A program made the translations under genes and the position numbers. From Micromonospora yangpuensis (lineage in GTDB: Bacteria > Actinomycetota > Actinomycetes > Mycobacteriales > Micromonosporaceae): a stretch of DNA of 64,000 nt. Shown one piece after another: positions 44,481-52,017 of this stretch (position 1 is its first letter; each line of letters starts with the position of its first letter). The stretch covers positions 3,348,001-3,412,000 of the forward strand of contig NZ_FMIA01000002.1 of assembly GCF_900091615.1 (NCBI RefSeq), given 5' to 3'. The notes below the pieces were generated by a model. That model had not been told where the DNA came from. It saw only the letters and a program-made list of their open reading frames with translations, and ran no database searches.

Positions 44481-45398
44481 CTACAGTGGGTGTTGCCCGG
44501 CAGCCACGGACCAGCGATCCCCCTCTCCCGGGCGCGCGTGTACCTGGTGGTTGATCTTCTCGATGAGGCGTACCGAGATGTCTTCGTTGAGCGCATGGGT
44601 GGCGATGGCCAGCCAGAGGCGTTCGTAGCTGGTGATCTCCCCGGGCCGGTCGAGGTAGAGGTCGCCGGTGAGAGATGCCCGGTACACCACCGGCGGGTCG
44701 GGGGTGACGCGCCTGCCGGGGGTGAAGTCGAGCATGGTGAACGGTCCGGCGAGGGCGGCCTCGGGGACTCCGGCGGAAAGCGGCAGCACCCGGACGGCGA
44801 CGTGCGGCAGCTCGGTCAGCCTCAGCAGGTGGGTCAGCTGCTCGGCCATGACTCCCGGCTCGCCGACCCGGCGCAGCAGCACCGCCTCGGAGAGCACCAC
44901 GTAGAGCCGTGGTGGTGGGGGCAGCCGCCGGGTGAGCAGGTTGCCGGGCGGGTGGCGTACCTCGTGGAGGTGTTCGGGGTGGTCGGGCCGGTGGGGGTGG
45001 ACGGCCTGGTGGTAGGCGGGGGTCCGCAGCAGGCCGGGCAGGAGGGCCTGCTGGTAGCTGCGGATCCGGGCGGCGGCGTTTTCCAGGCCCGGGTACGGGG
45101 TGAACCAGGCGGGGACGGGGTTGTCGTGGGCGTGCCACCAGCCGGTGGCTTTGGTTTCGGCGGCCACGGTGACCAGGGCGGCGGTGAGGTCGGGGTCGGT
45201 GTTGTAGAGGTCGCAGAGGGCGCGTACGTCGACCGCGCGGGTGGTGCCGAGGCCGGTTTCGATGCGCCAGACCTTTTGTCGGCTGCAGGCGATGGCGTCG
45301 CTGGCGGCGTCGAGGGTGATGCCGGCGTCGAGGCGCAGCTCGCGCAGGATGCGTCCGAGGTGTCGGCGGGGGACGCTGGACCCCAGGTCTTCGGCCAC
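44481..45398 (-). CDS. XRE-family regulator with DUF5753 (Scr1-type)
   Basis: 305 residues from GTG 45398. The helix-turn-helix is near residues 14-65 (LGRILRELRLDAGITLDAASDAIACSRQKVWRIETG). The DUF5753 domain follows (YPGLENAAARIRSYQQALLPGLLRTPAY, LYVVLSEAVLLRRVGEPGVMAEQLTHLL, VAVRVLPLSAGVPEAAL, GPFTMLDF, VYRASLTGDLYLDRPGEI). Such regulators usually sit beside a small DUF397 gene; none is visible here, so it seems an orphan. These pairs control development or antibiotic genes in streptomycetes. Confidence 0.88.
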   Translation of the reverse strand: MAEDLGSSVPRRHLGRILRELRLDAGITLDAASDAIACSRQKVWRIETGLGTTRAVDVRALCDLYNTDPDLTAALVTVAAETKATGWWHAHDNPVPAWFTPYPGLENAAARIRSYQQALLPGLLRTPAYHQAVHPHRPDHPEHLHEVRHPPGNLLTRRLPPPPRLYVVLSEAVLLRRVGEPGVMAEQLTHLLRLTELPHVAVRVLPLSAGVPEAALAGPFTMLDFTPGRRVTPDPPVVYRASLTGDLYLDRPGEITSYERLWLAIATHALNEDISVRLIEKINHQVHARPGEGDRWSVAAGQHPL

Positions 45399-45430
45399 GG
45401 TTCGAGGGTTCCTTTCGGTGTGGTGGGTGG

Positions 45431-46289
45431 TCAGCGGGTCAGGCCGACGAGGGTGGCCAGTCGCGCCACGTCGGCCGCCGCCGGCTCGCCGCGGGTGATC
45501 TCGGTGATCGCGGTACGGGCGTACGGGCGGTGGCGGACCTCGGCGGGGGCGATGCTGTCGGCGGCGATCAGGGCCTGGCCGGCGGCGGTGGGGTCACCGG
45601 CCGAGTCCGGCCTGGAGTAGCAGGGTGCCGCGTACCCGGTGGTCGGTGGTGGTGTCGGTGGCGTCGAGGGTGGCGGTGAGGGCGAGTCGGTCGCGGCCGA
45701 GGGCGCGTAGCGCCTGGGCGACGGCGATGGTGGCGTTGCTCGTGGGGTCGGTGGTGGCGGCGCGGTCGGCGGCGAGCCAGCTCAGGTCGGCCGCGCCGAG
45801 TTTGACCAGTACCAGGGCGGTGATCTGGTACGCCGACGCGCGCAGTGCCGGTGTGTGGTGGGTGGTGTCGAGCAGGGTGGGCAGGGTTCGTAGGAGCTGC
45901 GGGTACTGGGCGTGGTGGTAGGCGAGCCAGGCGTGGCCGGTGTGTCGGCGTAGCTGGTCGACGGGCAGGTGGGTCGGCTGGTGGTGGTAGCGGGCGAGCG
46001 CGGTCCGGATGGTGTCGACCCCGTCCAGGCTCGTCACCGGCGGGGTGGGGGCGGGTTCGTGCGGGTCGAGTAGTTCGGTGGGGTCGATGTGGAGGACGGT
46101 GGCGATGTCCCGCACCACCGAGTAGCGGTCGAGGGCGCGGACGCCGCGTTCGACCTTGTCGACCCAGCTCTTGGACTTGCCGAGGCGGTCGGCGAGCATC
46201 TGTTGGGTGAGTCTGCGGCGTACCCGCCAGCGGGCCACCCGCCGCCCGATCGGCAGCTGCTCGCCGCCGTGGACGGTCGGCCGGGTCAC
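45431..46289 (-). pseudogene. helix-turn-helix regulator, frameshifted near its C-terminus
   Basis: From GTG 46289 the frame codes an XRE helix-turn-helix (RRLTQQMLADRLGKSKSWVDKVERGVRALDRYSVV) and TPR-like helices (HAWLAYHHAQYPQLLRTLPTLL, LVKLGAADLSWLAADRAATT). It stops prematurely near 45595. The coding signal resumes one frame over at about 45605 as DSAGDPTAAGQALIAADSI ... ending LATLVGLTR at 45431. Family members are normally longer between these parts, so the gene is probably both shortened and frameshifted; a single-base error is possible. Its start overlaps the stop of a 48-codon gene (GTGA). Confidence 0.6.
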
Positions 46290-46432
46290 CGGTGCGGCTC
46301 CGTGGTCGGGGGCATCGTCTCGGTGGACTCCCCGCAACGCGGACACCACCGCGCCTTGACCCGAAACGCAAACAACCCGAGCAGGAACCCCGGCACCAAC
46401 CCACCGAACACGACCGACACGACGACTTCCAC
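46286..46432 (-). CDS. small membrane protein with Cys-x-x-Cys end
   Basis: 48 residues from GTG 46432, with GGGAGG about a dozen bases before. A hydrophobic helix (VVVSVVFGGLVPGFLLGLFAF) is followed by RVKARWCPRCGEST, a zinc-ribbon-like Cys pair. Similar tiny proteins are common in actinomycetes next to helix-turn-helix regulators, and the overlap (GTGA) with the downstream regulator supports a shared operon. The function is unknown. Confidence 0.6.
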   Translation of the reverse strand: MEVVVSVVFGGLVPGFLLGLFAFRVKARWCPRCGESTETMPPTTEPHR

Positions 46433-46600
46433 GAATCCCTTCACCTCCCGACGAGACCGAAAGCCGGGACCCTGCTGAGAGCCCGTGATGCTGGCTCTCG
46501 CAGTGGGCGCACGGCATGTGCGACACGCTGCCAGCGCGTCACGGACGGTAGAACCGCTCGCGTGGGACTATCGAGGGACGTCGTGGAAAGGTCCCCTGCT
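46433..46600. promoter_or_regulatory. divergent intergenic region with inverted repeat
   Basis: 168 bases between the minus-strand regulator operon and the plus-strand DUF5919-type gene. GAGAGCC (46477-46483) and GGCTCTC (46493-46499) form an inverted repeat with a 9-base centre. It is placed to be a shared operator. Confidence 0.4.
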
Positions 46601-47344
46601 GTGGCGCGAAACGATGCACTCAAGATGGCGATCGTGGAGTCGGGTCTGACCGTCGCTGACCTGGCCGGAAAGTGCGATGTGGATGCGAAGACCGTGGAAC
46701 GCTGGATCAGCCGGGGCCGGCTACCTCACCCCCGTTCCAGGATGCGAGTAGCCGGGGTCCTAGGTAAGGATGTGGGAGTGCTGTGGCCTGAGATGATCCG
46801 ACGTTCCGTGAAGGTTGGGGCTGATCGCGAGGTGGTCGGCGTCTATCCACGACGGGCCGACCTGCCGCGTTCAGTCTTTCGCGAGGCGATCGAGCGCTCC
46901 AGCTCCCGGCTGTGGTTCGGTGGCTACACCAGTTACTTCCTGTGGCTGGAGGTGCCCGGCGTCACCGCCACCCTGACGGCCAAGGTCGCTGCCGGAGCCG
47001 ACGTGCGATTTCTGCTCGGCGACCCGGACAGCCCGGTCACCGCTGAGCGTGAGCGAGTCGAAAGCACGCCGCTGACGCTGGCTACGCGCATCGCGACCAC
47101 GCGGGCGGAGATCGCCAAGGTCAACGCCGCGGTTCCGGTGCGTCTTTCTGATCGCCACATCGCCATGTCGGTCTGGATCTTTGACGACGAGGCCATCGTC
47201 GCCACGCACATCGGTGCGAGTCTCGGTCAGGACTCCGTGGTGCTGCACCTGCGGCGTGGACAGGACGGGGGAGCGTTCGATCGCTATGTCGAGCATTTCG
47301 AGTCACTGTGGTCCGCCGGAAAGCCCGCCTCGCAACAGCACTGA
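46601..47344 (+). CDS. helix-turn-helix protein with PLD-like (DUF5919-type) domain
   Basis: 247 residues from GTG 46601; GTG 46583 is an alternative. The N-terminus (LKMAIVESGLTVADLAGKCDVDAKTVERWISRGRLPH) is an XRE/MerR-like helix-turn-helix. The rest (YPRRADLPRSVFREAIERSSSRLWFGGYTSYFLWLEV, AKVAAGADVRFLLGDPDSP, RHIAMSVWIFDDEAIVATHIG) resembles the DUF5919/phospholipase-D-like sensing domain of actinobacterial regulators. It lacks a clear HKD pair, so it is probably not catalytic. It ends 8 bases before the CRISPR remnant. Confidence 0.75.
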   Translation: MARNDALKMAIVESGLTVADLAGKCDVDAKTVERWISRGRLPHPRSRMRVAGVLGKDVGVLWPEMIRRSVKVGADREVVGVYPRRADLPRSVFREAIERSSSRLWFGGYTSYFLWLEVPGVTATLTAKVAAGADVRFLLGDPDSPVTAERERVESTPLTLATRIATTRAEIAKVNAAVPVRLSDRHIAMSVWIFDDEAIVATHIGASLGQDSVVLHLRRGQDGGAFDRYVEHFESLWSAGKPASQQH

Positions 47345-47352
47345 GGAATCGG

Positions 47353-47441
47353 GGAGTTGCCCCGCCTGCGCGGGGAGCACCAAAGTGGGAGGCGTTGTCT
47401 ATTCCGCGGACGAGGGTCACCCCCGCCTGCGCGGGGAGCAC
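47353..47441 (+). CRISPR. two-repeat remnant of a type I-E CRISPR array
   Basis: The word CCCCGCCTGCGCGGGGAGCAC ends at 47380 and again at 47441, exactly 61 bases apart. That equals a 28-base repeat plus a 33-base spacer (47381-47413), the type I-E geometry. The inner stem CCCCGC/GCGGGG is intact in both. The first eight bases of repeat 1 are degenerate (GGAGTTGC versus GGGTCACC). No cas genes are in the window. Confidence 0.8.
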
Positions 47442-47446
47442 ACTTC

Positions 47447-48079
47447 TTGACCTGGGGCCGGGCAGCGCGGTGGCGGTGTCGGTGACGACCGACTCCGTTG
47501 GGGCCATGGTCGTCTTCGACGGCTCGTGCACGTGTAGCCGGGCCGGTTCCTGTGACCATCCTGCGGCCTTGGCGTTCGCCGCCCTGGTCAGCATGGACAT
47601 CGCGGCGGAGCCGAGCATCCCCAGGCCCCGACAGGCACCAGAGCCCCAGCCGGCAGCGCGGACGGCGAAACGCCGTAAGGCCGCCTGGGAGACCGGATTG
47701 TCCGCCCTGGTGAAGGCCGTCGCCGCGCCGCCTGCCCCGGCGGAGTCCGGCGTGGGGGCGCGGGTCGCGCTCCAGTTCGACATCGAGCAGCCGCCGGCCG
47801 GTGGGAGGGGCGAGACCCGGATCGCCTGCTCGACCCGTGGTGGAACCCGCCCACCAATGCGCAGGCCGTCGACCGGGCCCACCGCATCGGTCAGACCCGC
47901 AGCGTCATGGCGTACCGGATGGTCGCCCGGGACACCATCGAGGAGAAGGTGATGGCGCTGAAGGCCCGCAAGGCGGGCTGTTCGGCAGCGTCCTCGACGG
48001 CGGTGAGTTCGGCTCCGCCCAGCTCACCGCCGCCGACATCCGTGACCTGCTGAAACTGACCGCGTCGTGTCGGGGTTGA
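47447..48079 (+). pseudogene. remnant of a SWIM/SNF2 helicase
   Basis: Two pieces of one large protein family are joined. From 47447 the frame codes a SWIM zinc finger (SCTCSRAGSCDHPAALAF) and an Ala/Pro-rich linker. From about 47815, in another frame, comes the extreme C-terminus of an SNF2 helicase ([40 protein letters not shown]), then a further shift near 47970 to [26 protein letters not shown] and a stop at 48079. About 700-800 residues with the ATPase motor are gone. It lies directly after the CRISPR remnant. Confidence 0.75.
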
Positions 48080-48153
48080 TCGACTCGGTTGGGTAGATAT
48101 GGCGGTATCAACCAGCCTCGGACACCGCCATATCGGCCCAACCGAGTCGATCA
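48076..48153. repeat. 78-bp palindromic repeat, copy 3
   Basis: The arms 48076-48106 and 48124-48153 pair with two mismatches. The 17-base loop (ATCAACCAGCCTCGGAC) closely matches copy 1. It overlaps the last codons of the SNF2 remnant and lies 14 bases from the stop of the convergent dehydrogenase gene. Confidence 0.9.
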
Positions 48154-48167
48154 TCGGAAGGGGCGGG

Positions 48168-49289
48168 TCAGTAGCCCTTGGTGAGGTCGTATTCGCCGAG
48201 CAGGGGCTCACCGGCGCGCCAGCGGTGCAGGTTGGCGCAGAACTGGTCGACCACCCGTTCCGCCCGACGGGGCGAACCGCCGGCGATGTGCGGGGTGACC
48301 ACTACGTTCGGCAGGTGCCAGAGTGGATCGTCGGCGGCCAGGGGTTCGTCGACCACCACGTCCAGGCCGGCACCGCCGAGCCGGCCGTCGACGAGTGCGT
48401 CCCGCAGCGCCGCCTCGTCGATCAGCCCGCCCCGACTGACGTTGACCACGATCGCGCCGGGTTTCATGGTGGCGATCCGGCGGGCGTCGAGCAGCTGTCG
48501 GGTGGCCGGGGTCAGCGGCACGGTGAGCACCACGACATCGGCGGTGGGCAGCACCTCGTCGAGGCGGTCCGGGGCGATCAGCTCGTCGACGTCGGGGCCC
48601 GGTTCGACGGACTCCGGTTCCACGGCGACGATCCGGGCGAACTCGAAGCCCCGGGCCCGTCGGGCGACCGCCCGACCCGCGCCGCCGTACCCGACGACCA
48701 GCATGGTCCGGTCGGTGAACTCCCACTGCCGGGCCCGGATCTCGATGCGGTGCGGGTCGGTCCAGGCCGGTTCGCGCAGGCTCGCCGCGATGCCCCGGGT
48801 CAGGGCCAGCAGCAGGGCGAAGGCGTGTTCGGCCAGGTGCGCCCCGACGATGCCGCCCTTGGCCGAGACCAACCGGACGTCCCGGTCGCCCAGGTGGCGG
48901 GCGATCCGGTCGACGCCGGCGCCTACCGACTGTACCCAGCGCAGCTTCGGCGCGGCGTCGAGCACCTCCGGTTGGACGTCGCCGAAGAGCACCACCGCGT
49001 CGGGGGCGTACCGCAGCTGTTCGGCGCGGTCCCGGGCGACCAGCACCTCGTCGGGTGCGGCGGCGGCCCGGATCTGCGCGATCTGCGCGTCGTCCAACGG
49101 CGCGATCAACTCGTGCGCGGCCGCCAGCACCGGCCCACCGAACCCCGGCCGCGCGCGGTCACCCGCCCGCGCCGCGCCGTCCGGCGACCCACCGTGCCCG
49201 GCCTGCGCCGCGCCGTCCGGCGACCCACCGTGCCCGGCCTGCGCCGCGCCGTCTGGCCGCCCGCCGTGCCCCGGCTGCGTCGCGCTCAT
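48168..49289 (-). CDS. D-2-hydroxyacid dehydrogenase (NAD-dependent)
   Basis: 373 residues from ATG 49289, which overlaps the stop of the PEP-mutase-like gene. After a 50-residue Gly/Ala-rich lead made of three in-frame 12-residue repeats (GHGGSPDGAAQA type), the 2-hydroxyacid dehydrogenase fold follows. It shows LRWVQSVGAGVDRI, the NAD loop MLVVGYGGAGRAVARRA, ADVVVLTVPLTPATRQLLD, the catalytic Arg in VNVSRGGLIDE, the Glu in DVVVDEPL and His in VTPHIAGGS. It would reduce a 2-oxo acid or oxidise the D-hydroxy acid. It is third in a minus-strand operon after the TPP enzyme and the lyase. Confidence 0.88.
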   Translation of the reverse strand: MSATQPGHGGRPDGAAQAGHGGSPDGAAQAGHGGSPDGAARAGDRARPGFGGPVLAAAHELIAPLDDAQIAQIRAAAAPDEVLVARDRAEQLRYAPDAVVLFGDVQPEVLDAAPKLRWVQSVGAGVDRIARHLGDRDVRLVSAKGGIVGAHLAEHAFALLLALTRGIAASLREPAWTDPHRIEIRARQWEFTDRTMLVVGYGGAGRAVARRARGFEFARIVAVEPESVEPGPDVDELIAPDRLDEVLPTADVVVLTVPLTPATRQLLDARRIATMKPGAIVVNVSRGGLIDEAALRDALVDGRLGGAGLDVVVDEPLAADDPLWHLPNVVVTPHIAGGSPRRAERVVDQFCANLHRWRAGEPLLGEYDLTKGY

Positions 49290-50179
49290 CCGGCGTCCCC
49301 ACCGAGGTACGCGGTGCGCAGCCGCTCGACCTCGGCGTAGCCGATGGCCCGGGTGAACTCGCGCAGCGGAACCCCGTCCCGGGCCACCGCCGCCGGGTCG
49401 CTGAGCAACCCGGTGTACGCCCCGGCGAGGGTACGGGCGGTGTGCAGCAGTCCCTGCAGGCCGTAGATGACCACGGCGATGCCCAGTTCGCGGGCGATCT
49501 CGTCGGTGAGTTCCCGCTCCAGCCAGCTGCCCGGGGCGACGGCTGCGGCCAGCGGCCGGCCGCCACCTGCCTCGCGGGCGGCCTGCCACGCCTCGAAGGG
49601 GAACGTCTCGTCGTGGCGCATCGGGAAGATGACGTCCGCGCCGGCCGTCGCGTACGCCTCGGCGCGGCGCAGCACCTCGTCGACGGTGTCGGCGTTGGTC
49701 CGGGCCACCACGGCGGTACGTGGGTCGTGCCGGGCGTCGACGCAGGCGCGTACCTTGGCGGCGGCCTGCGGCAGGGGTACCAGGGCGACGCCGGACTGTT
49801 CGCTGAGCGGGCCGGGTTTCGGCGAGATCTGGTCCTCCAGCATCAGCGCCGCCGCGCCGGCCTGTTCGAAGTCGCGGGCGGCGTGGAAGGTGTTCACCGC
49901 GTTGCCCCAGCCGGTGTCCAGGTCGGCGATGACCGGCAGCCCGGAGGCGCGGGTGGCGACCTGGACGGCGCGGGTCATGTCGGCGCGGGTGTAGAGGTCG
50001 GCGTCGGGCAGGCCGAGTGAGGCCGAGACGGCGAAGCCGGAGGCGAACAGGCAGCGGAATCCGGCCTGGGCGGCCAGCGTGGCGCTGAGGCCGTCCCAGA
50101 CTCCGGCGGTGTGCACCGGCAGGTCGGTGGCGGCCAGCACGGCGGCGAACCGGTCGGCGGGGGTGGGGGAGTCGGGCAT
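49286..50179 (-). CDS. isocitrate lyase/PEP mutase superfamily protein
   Basis: 297 residues from ATG 50179. The barrel is clear (FRCLFASGFAVSASLGLPDADLYT, PVIADLDTGWGNAVNTFHAARDFEQAGAAALMLEDQ, VVARTNADTVDEVLRRAEAYATAGADVIF). Mg-binding Asp residues lie in DLDTGWG and the Glu in LEDQ. After LEDQ the loop reads ISPKPGPL, which fits neither the PEP mutase motif (EDKxxxxxNS) nor the lyase motif (KRCGH) with its catalytic Cys. The reaction is therefore open: C-C lyase, hydrolase or decarboxylase on a 2-hydroxy or 2-oxo diacid. It lies between the TPP enzyme (4 bases) and the dehydrogenase (ATGA overlap). Confidence 0.85.
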   Translation of the reverse strand: MPDSPTPADRFAAVLAATDLPVHTAGVWDGLSATLAAQAGFRCLFASGFAVSASLGLPDADLYTRADMTRAVQVATRASGLPVIADLDTGWGNAVNTFHAARDFEQAGAAALMLEDQISPKPGPLSEQSGVALVPLPQAAAKVRACVDARHDPRTAVVARTNADTVDEVLRRAEAYATAGADVIFPMRHDETFPFEAWQAAREAGGGRPLAAAVAPGSWLERELTDEIARELGIAVVIYGLQGLLHTARTLAGAYTGLLSDPAAVARDGVPLREFTRAIGYAEVERLRTAYLGGDAG

Positions 50180-50183
50180 GTCC

Positions 50184-51914
50184 TCAGCTCTCGGTCGCGA
50201 CGGGCAGGTCGACGACCACGTCGACCAGGACGGGGTTGCCACCACGGACGGCCTTGACGGCCTCGGCGAGCACGCCGGGCAGCGCGGCGCGGTCCTCGAC
50301 CGGGCCGAACGCCTCGACGCCCTGGGCGCGGGCCATCGCGGCGTGGTCGACGTGCGGGCCGGTCAGGTCCATGCCGTGCCGGGCCCGTTCCAGGTCGCCG
50401 CCGCGGGTGTCGACGACCCGCTTCTGGTGCAGCCAGTCCGCGCCGTAGCTGCGGTTGTCGACCACCACCATGAGGACCGGGATCTGGTGGTGGGCGGCGG
50501 TCCAGAGCGCCTGCGGGGTGTAGAGCAGGTCGCCGTCGGGTTGCAGCCCGACCACGACGGTGTCGTCGTCGCGGTGGTGCAGCGCCGCGCCGATCGTGCC
50601 GCCGGCGCCGAAGCCGAGCCCGCCGCCGCCGGAGCCGCCCAGGTGGCAGTTGTAGTCGACCATGTCCCAGGTACGCCGGGGCCAGCCCCGGAACATGTTG
50701 AAGCCGATCTGCCAGGGGCCGTCGCGGACCGCGTCGTAGGTGGCGGCGGCGAGTACCCCCTCGGAGATGCCGCCGGTGGGTGACTCCGGTGGTGCGCCGA
50801 GGGCGGCGCGCAGGCCGGCGGTGTGGCCGGTCAGCCACTTTCTGCGGGCGGCGACGGCGTCGCGGCGGGCGGCCACCCGCTCGTCGACCAGGTCGGCCAG
50901 GACCGGCAGGGCCACGGCGGTGTCGGCGAGCAGGTGCTCGTGGGCCCGGATCGGCGGTTCCAGGTCGAGGAAGCCGTTGTGCTTGAGGTCGTTGAGGGTG
51001 ATCACCGCGAGCCGGGCGTCGGGGCGGGAGAGCATGTGGTGGCCGCGTTTGACGTTGTCGACCCGCGACAGCGCCCAGCGCACGTCGCGGCAGTCCAGGG
51101 CGAGGATCACGTCGGCCTCGGCGAGCCGGCCGGCCCGGTCGCCGGTGCAGTCGGCCCAGTGGCCGGTGGGGAAGTTGTGTCGCCCGCCCAGGTCGACCAC
51201 GGGCGCGGCGAGGGTCTCGGCGAGCCGGCGCAGCGCGTCGAAGCCGGCCCGGCTGCGCCCGACGTGGTCGGCCAGGATCACCGGGGACTCCGCGCCGAGC
51301 AGCAGGTCGGCGACGGCTTCGAGGCGGTCCAGTGGCGCGGTGGGCGCGGCGATCGGGGCCGGTCCCCAGTCGCCGAGGTCGATCGGGGGCGCGGGGCGTT
51401 CCTGCAGCAGGGCGTCGAGGGCGACGTACGTCGGGCCCTGGGGTTGGGCCGCGGCCAGCTGGTGGGCGCGCAGCAGCAGGTCCGGCACGGCCTCGATGGA
51501 GGCCGGTTCGGCGTCCCACTTGACCACGTCACGGACCACCTGGCCCTGCTGGTTGGCGGTGTGCACCCAGTCGATCCAGGGGCGGCGGTGGGCCTGGTCG
51601 GCCGGTCCGGAGCCGCCGAGGACCAGGATCGGCGCGTGGTCGGCGTACGCGTTGAAGGTCGCCATCGTGGCGTTCTGCAGGCCTACCAGGTTGTGTACGG
51701 CGGCGGCCATCATCTCGCCGGAGGCCTTGGCGTAGCCGTGGGCGATGGCGATGGCCACGCCCTCGTGCAGCGCCGAGATCAACTCGGGTTGGCCGGCGGT
51801 GGTCAACGAGTCGTGCAGGCCCCGGAAGGAGGCGCCCGGGTTGGCGGCCACGTAGCGGATTCCCAGGCGCTGGAGCAGCGCCACCATCACGTCGCTGCCG
51901 TAGGTGAAAGTCAT
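50184..51914 (-). CDS. thiamine-diphosphate-dependent enzyme (benzoylformate decarboxylase/acetolactate synthase-like)
   Basis: 576 residues from ATG 51914 (GGGGAGAC upstream). The three-domain TPP fold shows the catalytic Glu E51 (ALHEGVAIAIAHGYA), the central domain (SPVILADHVGRSRAGFDALRRLAETLAAPVVDLG) and the TPP/Mg motif PDGDLLYTPQALWTAAHHQIPVLMVVVDNRSYG. The N-terminal YVAANPGASFRGLHD is typical of decarboxylases acting on 2-oxo acids. It probably decarboxylates a 2-oxo acid or forms an acyloin. First gene of a minus-strand operon, divergent from an amidohydrolase across 103 bases that contain operator site C. Confidence 0.87.
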   Translation of the reverse strand: MTFTYGSDVMVALLQRLGIRYVAANPGASFRGLHDSLTTAGQPELISALHEGVAIAIAHGYAKASGEMMAAAVHNLVGLQNATMATFNAYADHAPILVLGGSGPADQAHRRPWIDWVHTANQQGQVVRDVVKWDAEPASIEAVPDLLLRAHQLAAAQPQGPTYVALDALLQERPAPPIDLGDWGPAPIAAPTAPLDRLEAVADLLLGAESPVILADHVGRSRAGFDALRRLAETLAAPVVDLGGRHNFPTGHWADCTGDRAGRLAEADVILALDCRDVRWALSRVDNVKRGHHMLSRPDARLAVITLNDLKHNGFLDLEPPIRAHEHLLADTAVALPVLADLVDERVAARRDAVAARRKWLTGHTAGLRAALGAPPESPTGGISEGVLAAATYDAVRDGPWQIGFNMFRGWPRRTWDMVDYNCHLGGSGGGGLGFGAGGTIGAALHHRDDDTVVVGLQPDGDLLYTPQALWTAAHHQIPVLMVVVDNRSYGADWLHQKRVVDTRGGDLERARHGMDLTGPHVDHAAMARAQGVEAFGPVEDRAALPGVLAEAVKAVRGGNPVLVDVVVDLPVATES

Positions 51915-51968
51915 GGTCACGTCTCCCCGGTCGTCGTCTCGGCCCTGTCCCGACCCCGTCAGCTGCGC

Positions 51969-52001
51969 TACGTTATGAAACACCGTTTCGTCATACGGAA
52001 C
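51969..52001 (+). promoter_or_regulatory. promoter element and IclR-type operator (site C)
   Basis: TACGTT (51969-51974) is followed after two bases by GAAAC-ACC-GTTTC-GTCATAC-GGAAC (51977-52001). The site is oriented toward the amidohydrolase at 52018, but being in a 103-base divergent gap it could also control the TPP-enzyme operon. No good -35 box is visible, so activation is also possible. Confidence 0.65.
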
Positions 52002-52017
52002 AAGAGGGGTGTTCGCA

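Noticed and set aside
43528..48160. Integrated element or prophage, suggested by regulators, pseudogenes and a CRISPR remnant
   Set aside because: No integrase, transposase, tRNA target or direct-repeat boundaries were seen. Base composition does not obviously change.
49286..51914. PEP mutase plus phosphonopyruvate decarboxylase, i.e. phosphonate biosynthesis
   Set aside because: The mutase motif EDKxxxxxNS is missing and there are no other phosphonate genes. The setting is catabolic and has an IclR-type operator in the adjoining promoter region.
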